A DNA stretch of 56,336 nt from Chryseobacterium flavum (GTDB taxonomy: Bacteria; Bacteroidota; Bacteroidia; Flavobacteriales; Weeksellaceae). Every line of letters starts with the position of its first letter. Positions within the stretch are counted from its first letter, which is position 1. This document shows positions 17,307 through 27,400 of this stretch, one piece after another. The notes beneath the pieces were generated by a model, which worked only from the letters and a program-made list of their open reading frames with translations, was not told the origin of the DNA and ran no database searches. The stretch is taken from contig NZ_QNUE01000021.1 in the NCBI RefSeq assembly GCF_003385595.1, forward strand, positions 1 to 56,336. The letters run 5' to 3'. The translations under genes and the position numbers were made by a program.

Positions 17307-18590
17307 ATGAAAAAAATCTTTGTAGTATCATTCATATCAGTTGGATATTTTCTGAATGCACAGAGTCTAAGCAACTCTCCTTACGCAACATACGGAATTG
17401 GAGATGTAAAATATGATAATACGATCGAAACTGCTTCAATGGGTGGTATATCAACTGCCTTTATCAGTGACTTTACCAGTAGTTTCAATTTTGCTAATCC
17501 GGCAAACAATGCCAACTTTGAGCTTACAAGCATCAGACTGGAAGCAACTAACGAAAACAATTATTTCAAATCGAACTATCAGGATACGAAATCTACAAAG
17601 CATTCTACATATCTTTCCAATATTGCTTTGGCCTTTCCTTTATCCCCAAAGGTAAAAATGGGACTTTCCTATCAGCCCTACAGCTCAAAAAGTTACAATA
17701 TTGTAAATTCAGAGACCGCAGAAAACGGACAAACATATTATAATGCTTTTAAAGGAAGTGGTACTTTAAATACAGCACAGGTAGCTGTTTCCTATAAAAT
17801 CAACCAACAGTTTTCCGTAGGTGCCAGAGCTAATCTTTATTTCGGGGACCTTTATGACCTTAATGAATTCAGTACATCAAATTCTGAATACATTAATGGA
17901 TATGAAACAAAGAACAGAATCAAAAATTTTAACTTCACCCTGGGGACAAGTTATCAGAATCTGAATACGCGTACTGATAAAAAGTTGACCATTGGAGCTA
18001 CTGCCACTTTTGGGAATACCAGCAATATGACGACAGATTATACCAACAGTACTTACAGGTATATTGATGCAGACGGCACAAAAGGAAGTGATACTCAAAT
18101 TATTGAACAAAAAAGCAAAAAGACCAAAAACCTTATTCCGCTGCAGGCTTCTGTAGGGGTAGGATACGGAAGTGAAAACCATTGGTTTGTTTCAGGACAG
18201 CTTGACTATAAAAAGGGAGAAGATATTTCATATTTTGGTAAAAGCTTCAGCTTCCAGGATACTTACAGAATTTCTGCCGGTGGATGGTACCTTCCTAATT
18301 ATAATAATTTCAGGAATTATTTTTCCAGAGTTATTTACAGATATGGAGCTTTTTATGAAAGAGGGAATCTTAATATAGATGGTAACAGTATTAATAAATT
18401 CGGTATCTCTGCCGGAGTAATGCTTCCATTCAAAAACAGCAGTATCACAAGAATGAGTGGTCTTGAAATAGGACTGGAGGTTGGAAAACGGGGTACTTTA
18501 AAGAATAACCTGATCAACCAGAACTTCATCAATCTGAGAATTGGCTTTAACTTTGCTGATAAGTGGTTCAGAAAGACCCTTTATAACTAG
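17307..18590 (+). CDS. Outer-membrane beta-barrel protein upstream of lptC
   Basis: The 427-residue protein has a signal peptide (residues 1-18, ending LNAQ) and alternating amphipathic strands throughout, with a C-terminus NFADKWFRKTLYN rich in aromatic residues as in outer-membrane barrels. It has weak resemblance to FadL-type or PorV-like barrels, with repeated Gly- and Tyr-rich strands. Its stop is one base before the lptC start, so it is in an operon with LPS-export and cell-wall recycling genes. No transport substrate can be read from the sequence. Confidence 0.72.
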   Translation: MKKIFVVSFISVGYFLNAQSLSNSPYATYGIGDVKYDNTIETASMGGISTAFISDFTSSFNFANPANNANFELTSIRLEATNENNYFKSNYQDTKSTKHSTYLSNIALAFPLSPKVKMGLSYQPYSSKSYNIVNSETAENGQTYYNAFKGSGTLNTAQVAVSYKINQQFSVGARANLYFGDLYDLNEFSTSNSEYINGYETKNRIKNFNFTLGTSYQNLNTRTDKKLTIGATATFGNTSNMTTDYTNSTYRYIDADGTKGSDTQIIEQKSKKTKNLIPLQASVGVGYGSENHWFVSGQLDYKKGEDISYFGKSFSFQDTYRISAGGWYLPNYNNFRNYFSRVIYRYGAFYERGNLNIDGNSINKFGISAGVMLPFKNSSITRMSGLEIGLEVGKRGTLKNNLINQNFINLRIGFNFADKWFRKTLYN

Positions 18591-18591
18591 A

Positions 18592-19182
18592 ATGAACTTT
18601 TCAAAAAAAATATCATATAAAAATATAGCATGCCTTTTTAGTTGTGCTATATTTTTTATATTGACTTCCTGTGAAGAAGACCTTACTAAAAGCAATGGAA
18701 GTCAAAGTAAGAACTTTCCTTCGCAGATCATCAATAATGCCAATATCGTACAGCGCGATTCCGGTTTTGTTACCCTAAAGGCAAAAGCACCCATTATTGA
18801 AAAGTATGAACTGATTGACAGTCCTTATGTTGTTGCAAGAAAAGGAATCAATATTGAGTTCTTTGACAAAAAGAAGCCTAAAATCCCCGGAAAAATTACC
18901 GCCAGGTATGCCCGTATTTTTGAATATAAAAAATTCTACGAAGCAAAAGGTGATGTAAGAATTACTACGAATGAAGGCCAGAAGTTTGCTATGCAGAGTA
19001 TTTACTGGGACCAGAAGAAAAACAGGATTTATACCAAAGATACTGTTTATGTAACGATGGAAGACGGTTCTACACTGGTTGGAGCCAATGGAATGACTGC
19101 CAAAGATGATTTTTCAGAATACACCTTCTATAACAATTCAGGAGACTTTAATTCCAAAAGGATCTCTGAAAACAAAAAATAA
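18592..19182 (+). CDS. lptC: LPS export periplasmic protein LptC
   Basis: LptC receives lipopolysaccharide from the LptBFG ABC transporter and passes it to LptA. The 196-residue protein starts at ATG 18592, directly after the preceding stop, with a lipoprotein signal ending FILTSC, so it would be lipid-anchored rather than held by a helix as in E. coli. The following region has the beta-jellyroll pattern of the family, including IEFFDKKKPKIPGKITARYARIF and the closing DGSTLVGANGMTAKDDFSEYTF. It is followed 10 bases later by anmK. Confidence 0.85.
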   Translation: MNFSKKISYKNIACLFSCAIFFILTSCEEDLTKSNGSQSKNFPSQIINNANIVQRDSGFVTLKAKAPIIEKYELIDSPYVVARKGINIEFFDKKKPKIPGKITARYARIFEYKKFYEAKGDVRITTNEGQKFAMQSIYWDQKKNRIYTKDTVYVTMEDGSTLVGANGMTAKDDFSEYTFYNNSGDFNSKRISENKK

Positions 19183-19192
19183 ATAACTCTAC

Positions 19193-20236
19193 ATGAAAAC
19201 TCTTGCTATTGGGCTCATGTCCGGAACAAGTCTGGATGGTCTCGATATTTGTCTCGCTGAATTTGAAAAGCAGGATAAATGGACATTTCAGATTTTAAAA
19301 ACTGAGACGCTCCCCTATTCCGAAACCTGGGAAAGCAAGCTTAAAAATTCCATCTATCTATCCACAGAAGAAATATTGGAACTTCATTCCGAATATGGAT
19401 TTTATCTTGGTCGGCAAGTAAGAGAGTTCATTAGAAAACATCAGCTTGAAAACATTGATCTGGTTGCCTCACACGGACATACTGTATTCCATCAGCCACA
19501 AAAGAAATTCACTCTTCAAATCGGAGACGGAAGAGCCATTAAGCTGGAAACCGGATTACCTGTTGTTTATGATTTCAGAAGCCAGGACGTTCTGATGAAT
19601 GGAAATGGTGCTCCCCTGGTTCCTATAGGTGATGAATTACTTTTTTCAGAATACAGTGCGTGTCTGAATCTGGGAGGATTTTCCAACATTTCTTTACGAT
19701 CAGAAGGAAAAAGAATAGCTTTTGATATAGCTCCGGTGAACATCATCCTGAATCATTTGGCTCAGAAGGTTCATAAAAGCTTTGATGAAAATGGCACTTT
19801 GGCGAAAACAGGGAAAATAAACGAAGTTTTGCTTGAGAAACTCAATGCATTGGAATTCTACCAGCAACCTCATCCTAAATCATTAGGAATAGAATGGTGC
19901 AATCAACACATATTTCCCACTCTTCTGAATCTGGAAACATTAGATGCTCTGGCTACTTTTACAGAGCATACCGCTCAACAGATTTCCAATGTTATCAACA
20001 ACAATAGCATAAAAGATATTCTGATTACGGGAGGAGGTGCTTATAACACGTTTTTGATTGAAAAAATAAGAGAAAGAACAAAAGCCGAAATCATCATTCC
20101 CGAAAAAGAGATCATCAATTATAAAGAAGCCCTGATCTTTGCTTTCATGGGTGTATTAAGAATAAATAATGAGATTAATATTCTTTCATCAGCTACCGGA
20201 AGTTCAAAAGATCACTGTTCAGGCATAATTGTTTGA
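19193..20236 (+). CDS. anmK: Anhydro-N-acetylmuramic acid kinase
   Basis: AnmK cleaves and phosphorylates 1,6-anhydro-MurNAc to MurNAc-6-phosphate during peptidoglycan recycling. The 347-residue protein has the N-terminal ATP motif GLMSGTSLDGLD, the ASHGHTVFHQP block, the catalytic-region DFRSQDVLMNGNGAPLVPIGD and the C-terminal phosphate motif LITGGGAYN. Length is near the usual 370. It forms the third gene of the barrel-lptC-anmK set. Confidence 0.93.
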   Translation: MKTLAIGLMSGTSLDGLDICLAEFEKQDKWTFQILKTETLPYSETWESKLKNSIYLSTEEILELHSEYGFYLGRQVREFIRKHQLENIDLVASHGHTVFHQPQKKFTLQIGDGRAIKLETGLPVVYDFRSQDVLMNGNGAPLVPIGDELLFSEYSACLNLGGFSNISLRSEGKRIAFDIAPVNIILNHLAQKVHKSFDENGTLAKTGKINEVLLEKLNALEFYQQPHPKSLGIEWCNQHIFPTLLNLETLDALATFTEHTAQQISNVINNNSIKDILITGGGAYNTFLIEKIRERTKAEIIIPEKEIINYKEALIFAFMGVLRINNEINILSSATGSSKDHCSGIIV

Positions 20237-20261
20237 TAAGCCATGATACCTGAAAAAATAA

Positions 20262-20283
20262 AAACCTCCGGAACCGGAGGTTT
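20262..20283. terminator. Bidirectional terminator
   Basis: Stem AAACCTCCGG/CCGGAGGTTT with a 2-base loop sits between convergent anmK and the SRPBCC gene. A and T runs flank it on both sides. Confidence 0.85.
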
Positions 20284-20287
20284 ATTA

Positions 20288-20677
20288 TTATTTATAAGCT
20301 TCAATCTTATCCGTCAGTGTATTGATAAAATTTTGCAGAGGCTTCTCTACCATCATTTTGATAAAAGGGTTGAATTTTCCTTCAAAAAGCATCTGTACTT
20401 CTGTCTGGTTTTCATTAAGAGGATTCAAAGTTGCTGTTAATGAAAAATCCAAACTTGAACTTGCAGATTTTAAAACCGCTTTTCTATCATCTACTTCATC
20501 TATTTTCAATGCTATTTCCGGCATTCCCTGTAATCCGAATTTAAAACCATTATCTCTGGTTTCAAATTTCTGAAGGCCGTCCGGCATAAATTCTTTATAA
20601 TTTTCAGGAGACTTCAGTAATTCTGTTAGCTCCTTAGATGATTTATTGACAATAATTTTTCGTCCTTCTAAATTCAT
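20288..20677 (-). CDS. SRPBCC-fold protein
   Basis: The 129-residue protein fits the START/SRPBCC superfamily: an opening strand GRKIIVNKSSKELTELLKSPENYKEFMP, strands in the middle and the long closing helix (residues about 105-128) that covers the lipid-binding groove. It has no signal peptide. Ligand and role are unknown. It is divergent from the NUDIX hydrolase, with 36 bases between the two starts. Confidence 0.75.
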   Translation of the reverse strand: MNLEGRKIIVNKSSKELTELLKSPENYKEFMPDGLQKFETRDNGFKFGLQGMPEIALKIDEVDDRKAVLKSASSSLDFSLTATLNPLNENQTEVQMLFEGKFNPFIKMMVEKPLQNFINTLTDKIEAYK

Positions 20678-20681
20678 TTTT

Positions 20682-20689
20682 TATTTTTG
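20682..20689 (+). promoter_or_regulatory. -7 promoter element for the NUDIX gene
   Basis: TATTTTTG matches TAnnTTTG 24 bases before the ATG at 20714. No spaced TTG is seen. Confidence 0.4.
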
Positions 20690-20713
20690 TATTTAAATTC
20701 TTAATTCTTACAA

Positions 20714-21325
20714 ATGTATAAAGTTTTTGTGAACGAAAAAAAATTATTAATATCTAAGCATCCTGAGGAACTTGAAAAGAGTCTTGGGTATGAAAGTTTC
20801 ACAACTTTAGAAATTGCATTAGATCTTTTGGAAAATACATCAGCAAAAGAACTCAATGTTTTCGGTGAGAATATTGAAGAGATCTGGCAGGAGTTTCAGA
20901 AACTGTTCAGAATCATAGAAGCTGCAGGAGGCATTGTAAGCAATCCGGAAGGTGAAGTTCTTTTTATCAAAAGATTAGGTAAATGGGATCTTCCAAAAGG
21001 GAAAATGGAAAAAGGTGAATCCAAAGAAGAATCTGCAATAAGGGAAATAGAAGAAGAAACCGGTCTGAGAAATGTGGAGCTCGTAAGATTTATCAATACG
21101 ACCTATCATATCTATGTGGAAAGAAACGGTGAAAAGATTCTAAAGTGTACCCATTGGTTTGAAATGAACTTCAGCGGAGAAGATACATCAAAACCGCAGA
21201 CAGAGGAAGGGATAACGGAAGTTGCCTGGAAAAACAGCCTGCAGATAGAACAGGAGGTTTTTCCCAGCACATTCAAAAATATCAAACTTATTGTTAAAGA
21301 TTTCCAGGCGTCTAAAACTAAATAA
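20714..21325 (+). CDS. NUDIX hydrolase
   Basis: NUDIX enzymes hydrolyse nucleoside diphosphates linked to another group. The 203-residue protein carries a complete Nudix box, G-x5-E-x7-REUxEExGU, at residues 96-118 (GKMEKGESKEES then AIREIEEETGL). Residues 1-65 are an extra N-terminal segment unlike the core and may be a separate small domain. Substrate cannot be told from sequence. Its last eight bases overlap the end of murF on the other strand. Confidence 0.88.
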   Translation: MYKVFVNEKKLLISKHPEELEKSLGYESFTTLEIALDLLENTSAKELNVFGENIEEIWQEFQKLFRIIEAAGGIVSNPEGEVLFIKRLGKWDLPKGKMEKGESKEESAIREIEEETGLRNVELVRFINTTYHIYVERNGEKILKCTHWFEMNFSGEDTSKPQTEEGITEVAWKNSLQIEQEVFPSTFKNIKLIVKDFQASKTK

Positions 21326-22589
21326 AATCAATCACCTTTTCCAAAGCTATTCCTCTTGAACCTTTCAGGAGGATATTCTCTGAATGGATAGGGTTCTGCT
21401 TCAGATATTCTATTAAGGATGTAGTATCTTCAAAGGAAAGATTGGAAAGGTTTGTTGCTTTAAAATGTTTTCCCACTGTAATGATCTGATCAAAATTCAG
21501 TTCCTGAGCCAGTTTTAAGATGTTTTTATGTTCTTTCTCGCTTTCGGCGCCTAATTCCAGCATATCACCAATGATAATGGTTTTAGTACCCTCAAAAGTA
21601 ACAAAATTGTTTAATGAAGCTGTCATAGAGCTTGGATTGGCATTATAAGTATCCAGGACCAAAGTTCTGTTTTCTTTTTTTACGACCTGTGAACGCATAT
21701 TGGTTGGGGTGTACTGCTCAACAGCATGCTTTATTTTTTCAAAACCAATTCCAAAATGGAGTCCAAGACTTGCCGCTACACACAGATTTGTAAAGTTATA
21801 ATCACCTGTAAGTCTGGAAACGGCTTTCATTCCATTGTATTCAAGTCCAACAAAATGTTCTTTGGAAAAAGATTCAAAATGATAATCTGAGTCTGTTTTT
21901 CCAAAGGTTATCTTTGGCGAATAATCCTGAGTTTTTTCTGCCTGAATCGGATCATTTTCATTAACAATAATCGTTTTGCTGTTACTCTTAAGATAATCGT
22001 AGAGCTCAGATTTACCTTTAATAACACCTTCAAACCCACCGAATCCTTCCAGGTGTGCTTTTCCAAAATTGGTAATATATCCAAAATCGGGCTGGGAAAT
22101 TGTACACAAGAATTCAATTTCTTTCTGGTGATTTGCTCCCATTTCAATAACAGCCATTTCATGCTCAGGCTTTATAGAAAGAATGGTTAAGGGAACACCT
22201 ATATGATTATTCAGGTTCCCGAAGGTATACTGTACATTAAGCTTTTCTGAAAGCACCGCATGTATAAGCTCCTTTGTCGTTGTTTTTCCATTACTTCCCG
22301 TAAGCCCGATAAAGGGAATCGTAAGTTTACTTCTGTGATATTTTGCCAATTCCTGTAAGAATTCCAGGGTAGACGGAACATAAAATATATTTTTACCCTT
22401 GTTTTCAAATTCAGGTAATTCTACAATTACTGCAAGAGCACCATCATCTACTGCTTTTTCCGCTAAAGTTGCAGCATTGAAATTCTCACCGGAAAAGGCA
22501 AAGAAAATATCATTTTCTGTTATTTTTCTACTGTCGATGGTTACTTTACCAGCCTGTAAAAATAAAGGATAAAATTGTTCTATATTCAT
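21318..22589 (-). CDS. murF: UDP-MurNAc-tripeptide--D-alanyl-D-alanine ligase
   Basis: MurF adds D-Ala-D-Ala to the UDP-MurNAc tripeptide, the last cytoplasmic step before lipid I. The 423-residue protein shows the Mur ligase plan: N-terminal substrate domain, ATP-binding P-loop GLTGSNGKTTTKEL at about residues 103-116, the VIEMGANHQKEIEFL block, and a C-terminal domain with DTYNANPSSM. The end overlaps the convergent NUDIX gene by eight bases. A terminator for gldJ lies just upstream of its start. Confidence 0.94.
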   Translation of the reverse strand: MNIEQFYPLFLQAGKVTIDSRKITENDIFFAFSGENFNAATLAEKAVDDGALAVIVELPEFENKGKNIFYVPSTLEFLQELAKYHRSKLTIPFIGLTGSNGKTTTKELIHAVLSEKLNVQYTFGNLNNHIGVPLTILSIKPEHEMAVIEMGANHQKEIEFLCTISQPDFGYITNFGKAHLEGFGGFEGVIKGKSELYDYLKSNSKTIIVNENDPIQAEKTQDYSPKITFGKTDSDYHFESFSKEHFVGLEYNGMKAVSRLTGDYNFTNLCVAASLGLHFGIGFEKIKHAVEQYTPTNMRSQVVKKENRTLVLDTYNANPSSMTASLNNFVTFEGTKTIIIGDMLELGAESEKEHKNILKLAQELNFDQIITVGKHFKATNLSNLSFEDTTSLIEYLKQNPIHSENILLKGSRGIALEKVIDFI

Positions 22590-22601
22590 GGTTCAAAAAT
22601 A

Positions 22602-22631
22602 AAAAACCTTCCGAAAATCCGGAAGGTTTTT
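22602..22631 (-). terminator. Terminator of gldJ
   Basis: On the minus strand a 12-bp stem, AAAAACCTTCCG with its complement, encloses a 6-base loop and is followed by T's, about 20 bases after the gldJ stop. Confidence 0.85.
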
Positions 22632-22651
22632 TATAAGTATTTTTGATAATA

Positions 22652-24253
22652 TTATCTTCGAGTTCTACTCTTGTCGTTTGTTCTTGCATCTTGTGCTACA
22701 CGGAATCCGATCCAGCCATAAGATTTACTCTGGTTTTTATATCTTCTCTGACCCGGATCCAGCCAGTAAGCTGTATCCTGCCAAGATCCTCCTTTTACTA
22801 CTCTTATATCGTTAGAAATTCCGGAAGTTCTCTCTTTAGTATCCTTCTGTAATTTCACTCTACCGTTTGCATCTACAACAAAACTCTTACGAGGTGCATT
22901 GTACATATCAAATGATGAAGCTGAATCACCTTCTCTTCTGAACTCCAGAGAAGACTGTCTGTCTCCGTCTCTGTAATTTCTGTAATCGGCAATTGTTTCT
23001 CTTTCAAATTGTCCCGGAAGTCCTTTGTATACTAATCTTCCATCAGCTAAAGTATCATATTTGATAGAACCTTCGTCAATCATCTTGTAAGTTCCGTCAC
23101 CGTTTCTTACAATAGCCTGAGGCATATTTCCTCTGTAGTAGTTGAAATCATTGTAATCTTCATCAATGATAGGTCTGTAAACATCGGCAGTCCATTCAGC
23201 AACGTTACCATACATACCATAGATTCCCAAATCATTTGATGGATATTGTCTTACGTCTGATGTTTGTGCAGATCCGTCGTTCTTCCATCCTGCAATACCT
23301 GAGTAATCACCTTTCCCCATTTTAAAGTTTTCAAGGAACATTCCTCTATCTCTTCCTTTGGTACCTCTTAATCTTTCGATTTCCGGCTTTTTACCTAGGT
23401 ATTGGTTGTATTCTCTGTTTTTAGCCATACCAAGAGCTGCATATTCCCATTCAACTTCAGTAGGAAGTCTGAACTTCTGAACCATTGCAGCATTGGGAGC
23501 CCTGTTTGCGGCAAGAAGTCTCTGGTTGGTAGTTTTAAGACCTGTTTTCTGCTGCATTCTCTGCTCATTGATATATCCCTGCATTTCAGGATCATTCGAT
23601 TTGAATTTATCCATATTGAATGCTGTTCCTCCCTGGTTATTGGATTCGTTGATATACAAATCTTTTGCAATAATACCAGCGTTCATCAAAGCTTTTTCGT
23701 TCGCTCTGTCTGTCAGCCATTCACAATATCTGTTTGCCTGAGTCCAGGAAACTCCTACTACCGGGTAGTAGTCAAATTCCGGAGAACGCAGGTACGTTTC
23801 ATTATAATCGTTTCTAGATAATTTGTTGTCCCATAATAAGGTATCCGGTAAAGCTCCGTTATAGATCTCCTTAAAGCTAGGGTCACTTGGTGGGAATACA
23901 TACTTCAACCATGTAAGGTATTCGCGGTATTCATAGTTTGTAATCTCAGTTTCTCCGATGAAGAATGAACTTACCTGCATTCTGCGAGGGGTGTTATTCC
24001 AATCGTGCATAACATCATCTTTCACTAATCCCATTGTAAAAGTTCCACCTTCTACATATACCATTCCCGGCCAACCTTTCTGCTTCTGTTGCTTTCCTGC
24101 AAAAAACCAACCCTGTTTTTCGTTTGGTTTCCAACCTGTTTTACTGACAAATTTTTTGGTACCGCCACCTTTGCTGGTTCCTGATCCGCCACAGCTGGTT
24201 AATGCAAGTGTAGAACTTAATGCTATTAATGAAAACAACTTTAGTTTTTTCAT
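22652..24253 (-). CDS. gldJ: Type IX secretion/gliding lipoprotein GldJ
   Basis: GldJ is an outer-membrane lipoprotein needed for type IX secretion and, in gliding species, motility. The 533-residue protein starts at ATG 24253 with a lipoprotein signal ending LALTSCGGSG. The body is a formylglycine-generating-enzyme (FGE-sulfatase) fold: VYVEGGTFTMG, the WTQANRYCEWL motif, LPTEVEWEYAA, GMYGNVAEWTAD and the closing VVKGGSW...GFRVA. GldJ keeps this fold without known sulfatase activation. It is divergent from porU. Confidence 0.93.
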   Translation of the reverse strand: MKKLKLFSLIALSSTLALTSCGGSGTSKGGGTKKFVSKTGWKPNEKQGWFFAGKQQKQKGWPGMVYVEGGTFTMGLVKDDVMHDWNNTPRRMQVSSFFIGETEITNYEYREYLTWLKYVFPPSDPSFKEIYNGALPDTLLWDNKLSRNDYNETYLRSPEFDYYPVVGVSWTQANRYCEWLTDRANEKALMNAGIIAKDLYINESNNQGGTAFNMDKFKSNDPEMQGYINEQRMQQKTGLKTTNQRLLAANRAPNAAMVQKFRLPTEVEWEYAALGMAKNREYNQYLGKKPEIERLRGTKGRDRGMFLENFKMGKGDYSGIAGWKNDGSAQTSDVRQYPSNDLGIYGMYGNVAEWTADVYRPIIDEDYNDFNYYRGNMPQAIVRNGDGTYKMIDEGSIKYDTLADGRLVYKGLPGQFERETIADYRNYRDGDRQSSLEFRREGDSASSFDMYNAPRKSFVVDANGRVKLQKDTKERTSGISNDIRVVKGGSWQDTAYWLDPGQRRYKNQSKSYGWIGFRVAQDARTNDKSRTRR

Positions 24254-24417
24254 AGTCGATATAAATATTTTCAAAGTACAAAGAAAAAATAAATTATTCA
24301 ATAAATCAAATAAAGATTTGATTTTTTTGAAAAACGATAACAAATTAATTTTATTGTATCACAATTTAATTATAAAATTTTCATTTATTTTGTAATTTAG
24401 AAATTTCAATAATAAAC

Positions 24418-27400
24418 ATGAGACAAAAAATCACGCTTTTATTTCTAATCTCTTTTGTATCAACACTTTGGTCCCAAAGAAACACCATTGAATGGGATGG
24501 TTCAAAAATTCAGGACTTTGGGGACACAAAATTAAATCTTCCAAATTTTAAAAATGAAGGTTTTTCCTTTGGCCAAAATAACGTTTTTATCATAACTAAA
24601 CAAAAAATTGGAGAAAAGCAGTTAAAAGTTTCTGATCTTGTCTGGGAAAATATTCCCAACAGAGAATTATATGATTTAGATAGAGGAAGTCTTCCTGATA
24701 ATGATATTGCAAACATCACATATTATAATTTAGAAGGAGAAAATTATGCCAGTATCAGTATTGCTTTATTTAAGAATGTTAAGGGGCGTGTTCAAAGATT
24801 ATCTTCATTTAGTGTTTCTGAAGCTGCAGCCCTGAACATGTCCGGTGGCCTGAACAGGATTGGTTCTGCTGCCAATCCTTTGTCAAGTGGAAATTTTTAC
24901 AAAATAAAAGTTGATAAATCCGGTATATTTAAAATTACAACCCAGTTTTTAAAAGATAACGGCATTAATCCATCATCTGTAAATCCTAAAAATTTCAGAA
25001 TTTATGGAAATGGAGGACTTATGCTTCCGGAATTCAATCAGGATCCAAGATACAGTGCCCTGCAGGAAAATGCTATCCAGGTTGTAGGTGAAGATGATGG
25101 CGTGTGGAATGATAATGATTATGCTCTTTTCTATGCACAGGGTCCGGATGGATATAACCTTTATGATACAGATAATGGTAACGGCTATAAAAGAACCGAC
25201 ACCCGAAATGATAAAAGCAATAATCTGAAAAATATTTATGAGGACTTTTCCTATTATTTTATTAATTTCGATAAAGGCCCGGGGAAACGGGTACAGACGG
25301 TGGATGGTAATCTTCCTGCCCAGCTGATCACAAGGTATGACAGCTATCAGGTTATCAACAATGACCAGAAAAATCTTATGAAAGTGGGGAGAGTATGGGT
25401 TGAAGATGCTCCTTTTACGACGGAAAAAACAGTTACCTTAACAACCAATTCCGCAATACAGCCTAACGATATTATAAGATACAGAACAAGGGTAGCCGGA
25501 TACAGAGCACAGCAAAATAGCCTTGAAATCAGGATCAATGACCAGAACCCTGTTTCCTGGCCGGTTCCCGAAGATACCCCGACCTTCCAGTATAATTATT
25601 ATTTTCTGCCCCCTTATTCGGGAACACTGACCAATATCACCGGAAATCAGGTTACCTTCAAGTACAATCCGGATATTTCCCTGAATCCTAACGGAACATT
25701 CTATATTGATTATATAGAACTGCAATACAAGGAAAATCTTGTGTTTAATGGGTCACAAATGAATTTCAGGGATTTTTCACTGGTAAGCGGCAGCAATACC
25801 AATTACGGATTCAGTATTTCCAATGCTTCAAATATTGAGCAAGTATGGGATGTTACGGATATTACCAATGCCAACAGAAGGGTAAATAAGGCAGGAGCCG
25901 GAAATTTCAATTTTTCCTACATTGCTTCTGATCCGAATTTTAATAATGAGTTTGTGGCTTTTAGAGCCGATGCTGCATACTCTCCACAGTTTGTTGAGAG
26001 AATAGGAAATCAAAACCTTTCTGCTCTTCAAAATATAGATTATCTGATACTCACTGTTCCGGAAATGATGGGACAGGCACAGAGGCTGGCCAGCTACCAT
26101 CAGACTAAAAACAACTACAAAGTAGAAATTGTAGACGTTAATAAAGTTTATCAGGAGTTTGGAAGCGGAAGCAAAGACCTTACTGCCATCAGAGATTTTG
26201 TTACAAAACTGAATACACCACAGGGCAGACTTAAATATGTTTTCATTCTGGGTGATACTTCATATGATTATAAAAATAAAGTTTCAAACAATTCGAATAT
26301 TATTTCCAGCTATCAGAGTGAGCAGTCTTCAGATTATGTGGGTTCTTTTGTTACTGATGATTATATTGTAATGACCAGCCCGCAAACAGCAAGAATCATT
26401 GAAAACAATCTGCCTGATGTACCGGTAGGAAGAATCCCTGCATCAAATGTTTCTGAAGCCGGAGATATGATCAGTAAGACCCTTGCCTATTATAATGCGC
26501 TTCCGGGGCAGTCAAGCCCGTTTGGAGACTGGCGTATGAGACTGGACTTCGTTGTAGATGATGATGCTGAAGACGGTGGCCCATTCCATAATGTAATGAA
26601 TACAACATTGGTAAATGTATTTGAACAACCTGCACAGCAGGAATTAAAAGAATATAACGTTAAAAAACTGTATCTGGATTCCTTCACTGCCCAAAGTACT
26701 GCGGCAGGGCAAAGGTACCCGCAGGTTAATCAGGCAATCTCCAATGCTATCGGAAACAGTATGTATCTGTTCTATTTCGGGCACGGGGGGATTAACGGGT
26801 GGGCTCAGGAAAGAGTATTAACCAGTACTGAGATCCAAAACGCCAACAATTTTTCCAATGTATACAGCAGATTTCCGTTTGTTTCTACAATCACCTGTGA
26901 GTTTACCTTATGGGACGAACCTGCAACCAACTCAGCCGGAGAACAGTTTATTAAGCTGAAGCAGGGAGGTGCTGCCGCAATGATTACTTCCAGCCGTGCC
27001 ATAGGGGTTATTTACGGACGCCAGTTTACAGATACTTATACTAAGAATATTTTTAAACTGAACAATGATGATTTTGAATCTTTAGGAAATGCCCAATTAA
27101 CAGCAAAAAAACAAAGAGGACCGGATCTTAACCATTTAAAAGTTAACTTCCTTGGCGATCCTGCTATGAAACTAAGCAGACCTCAAAGACTTCTGGTTAT
27201 AGATAATATTGAAACTCCTGTTCCCGGTCTTATCAGAGGACTGGATTTTGTTAAGATCAAAGGGCATATCAACAATCCTAACGGAACAGTAAACAATACG
27301 TTCAACGGAAGAGTTACGATTAATATTTTTGATAAAAGAATCAATAAAAAAACATTAAATAATGACGGAGGCCTTACTCCTGTACTTGAATATACTGAGG

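Noticed and set aside
24254..24343. Upstream extension of gldJ
   Set aside because: The lipoprotein signal begins at 24253; the extension is untranslated A/T-rich DNA.
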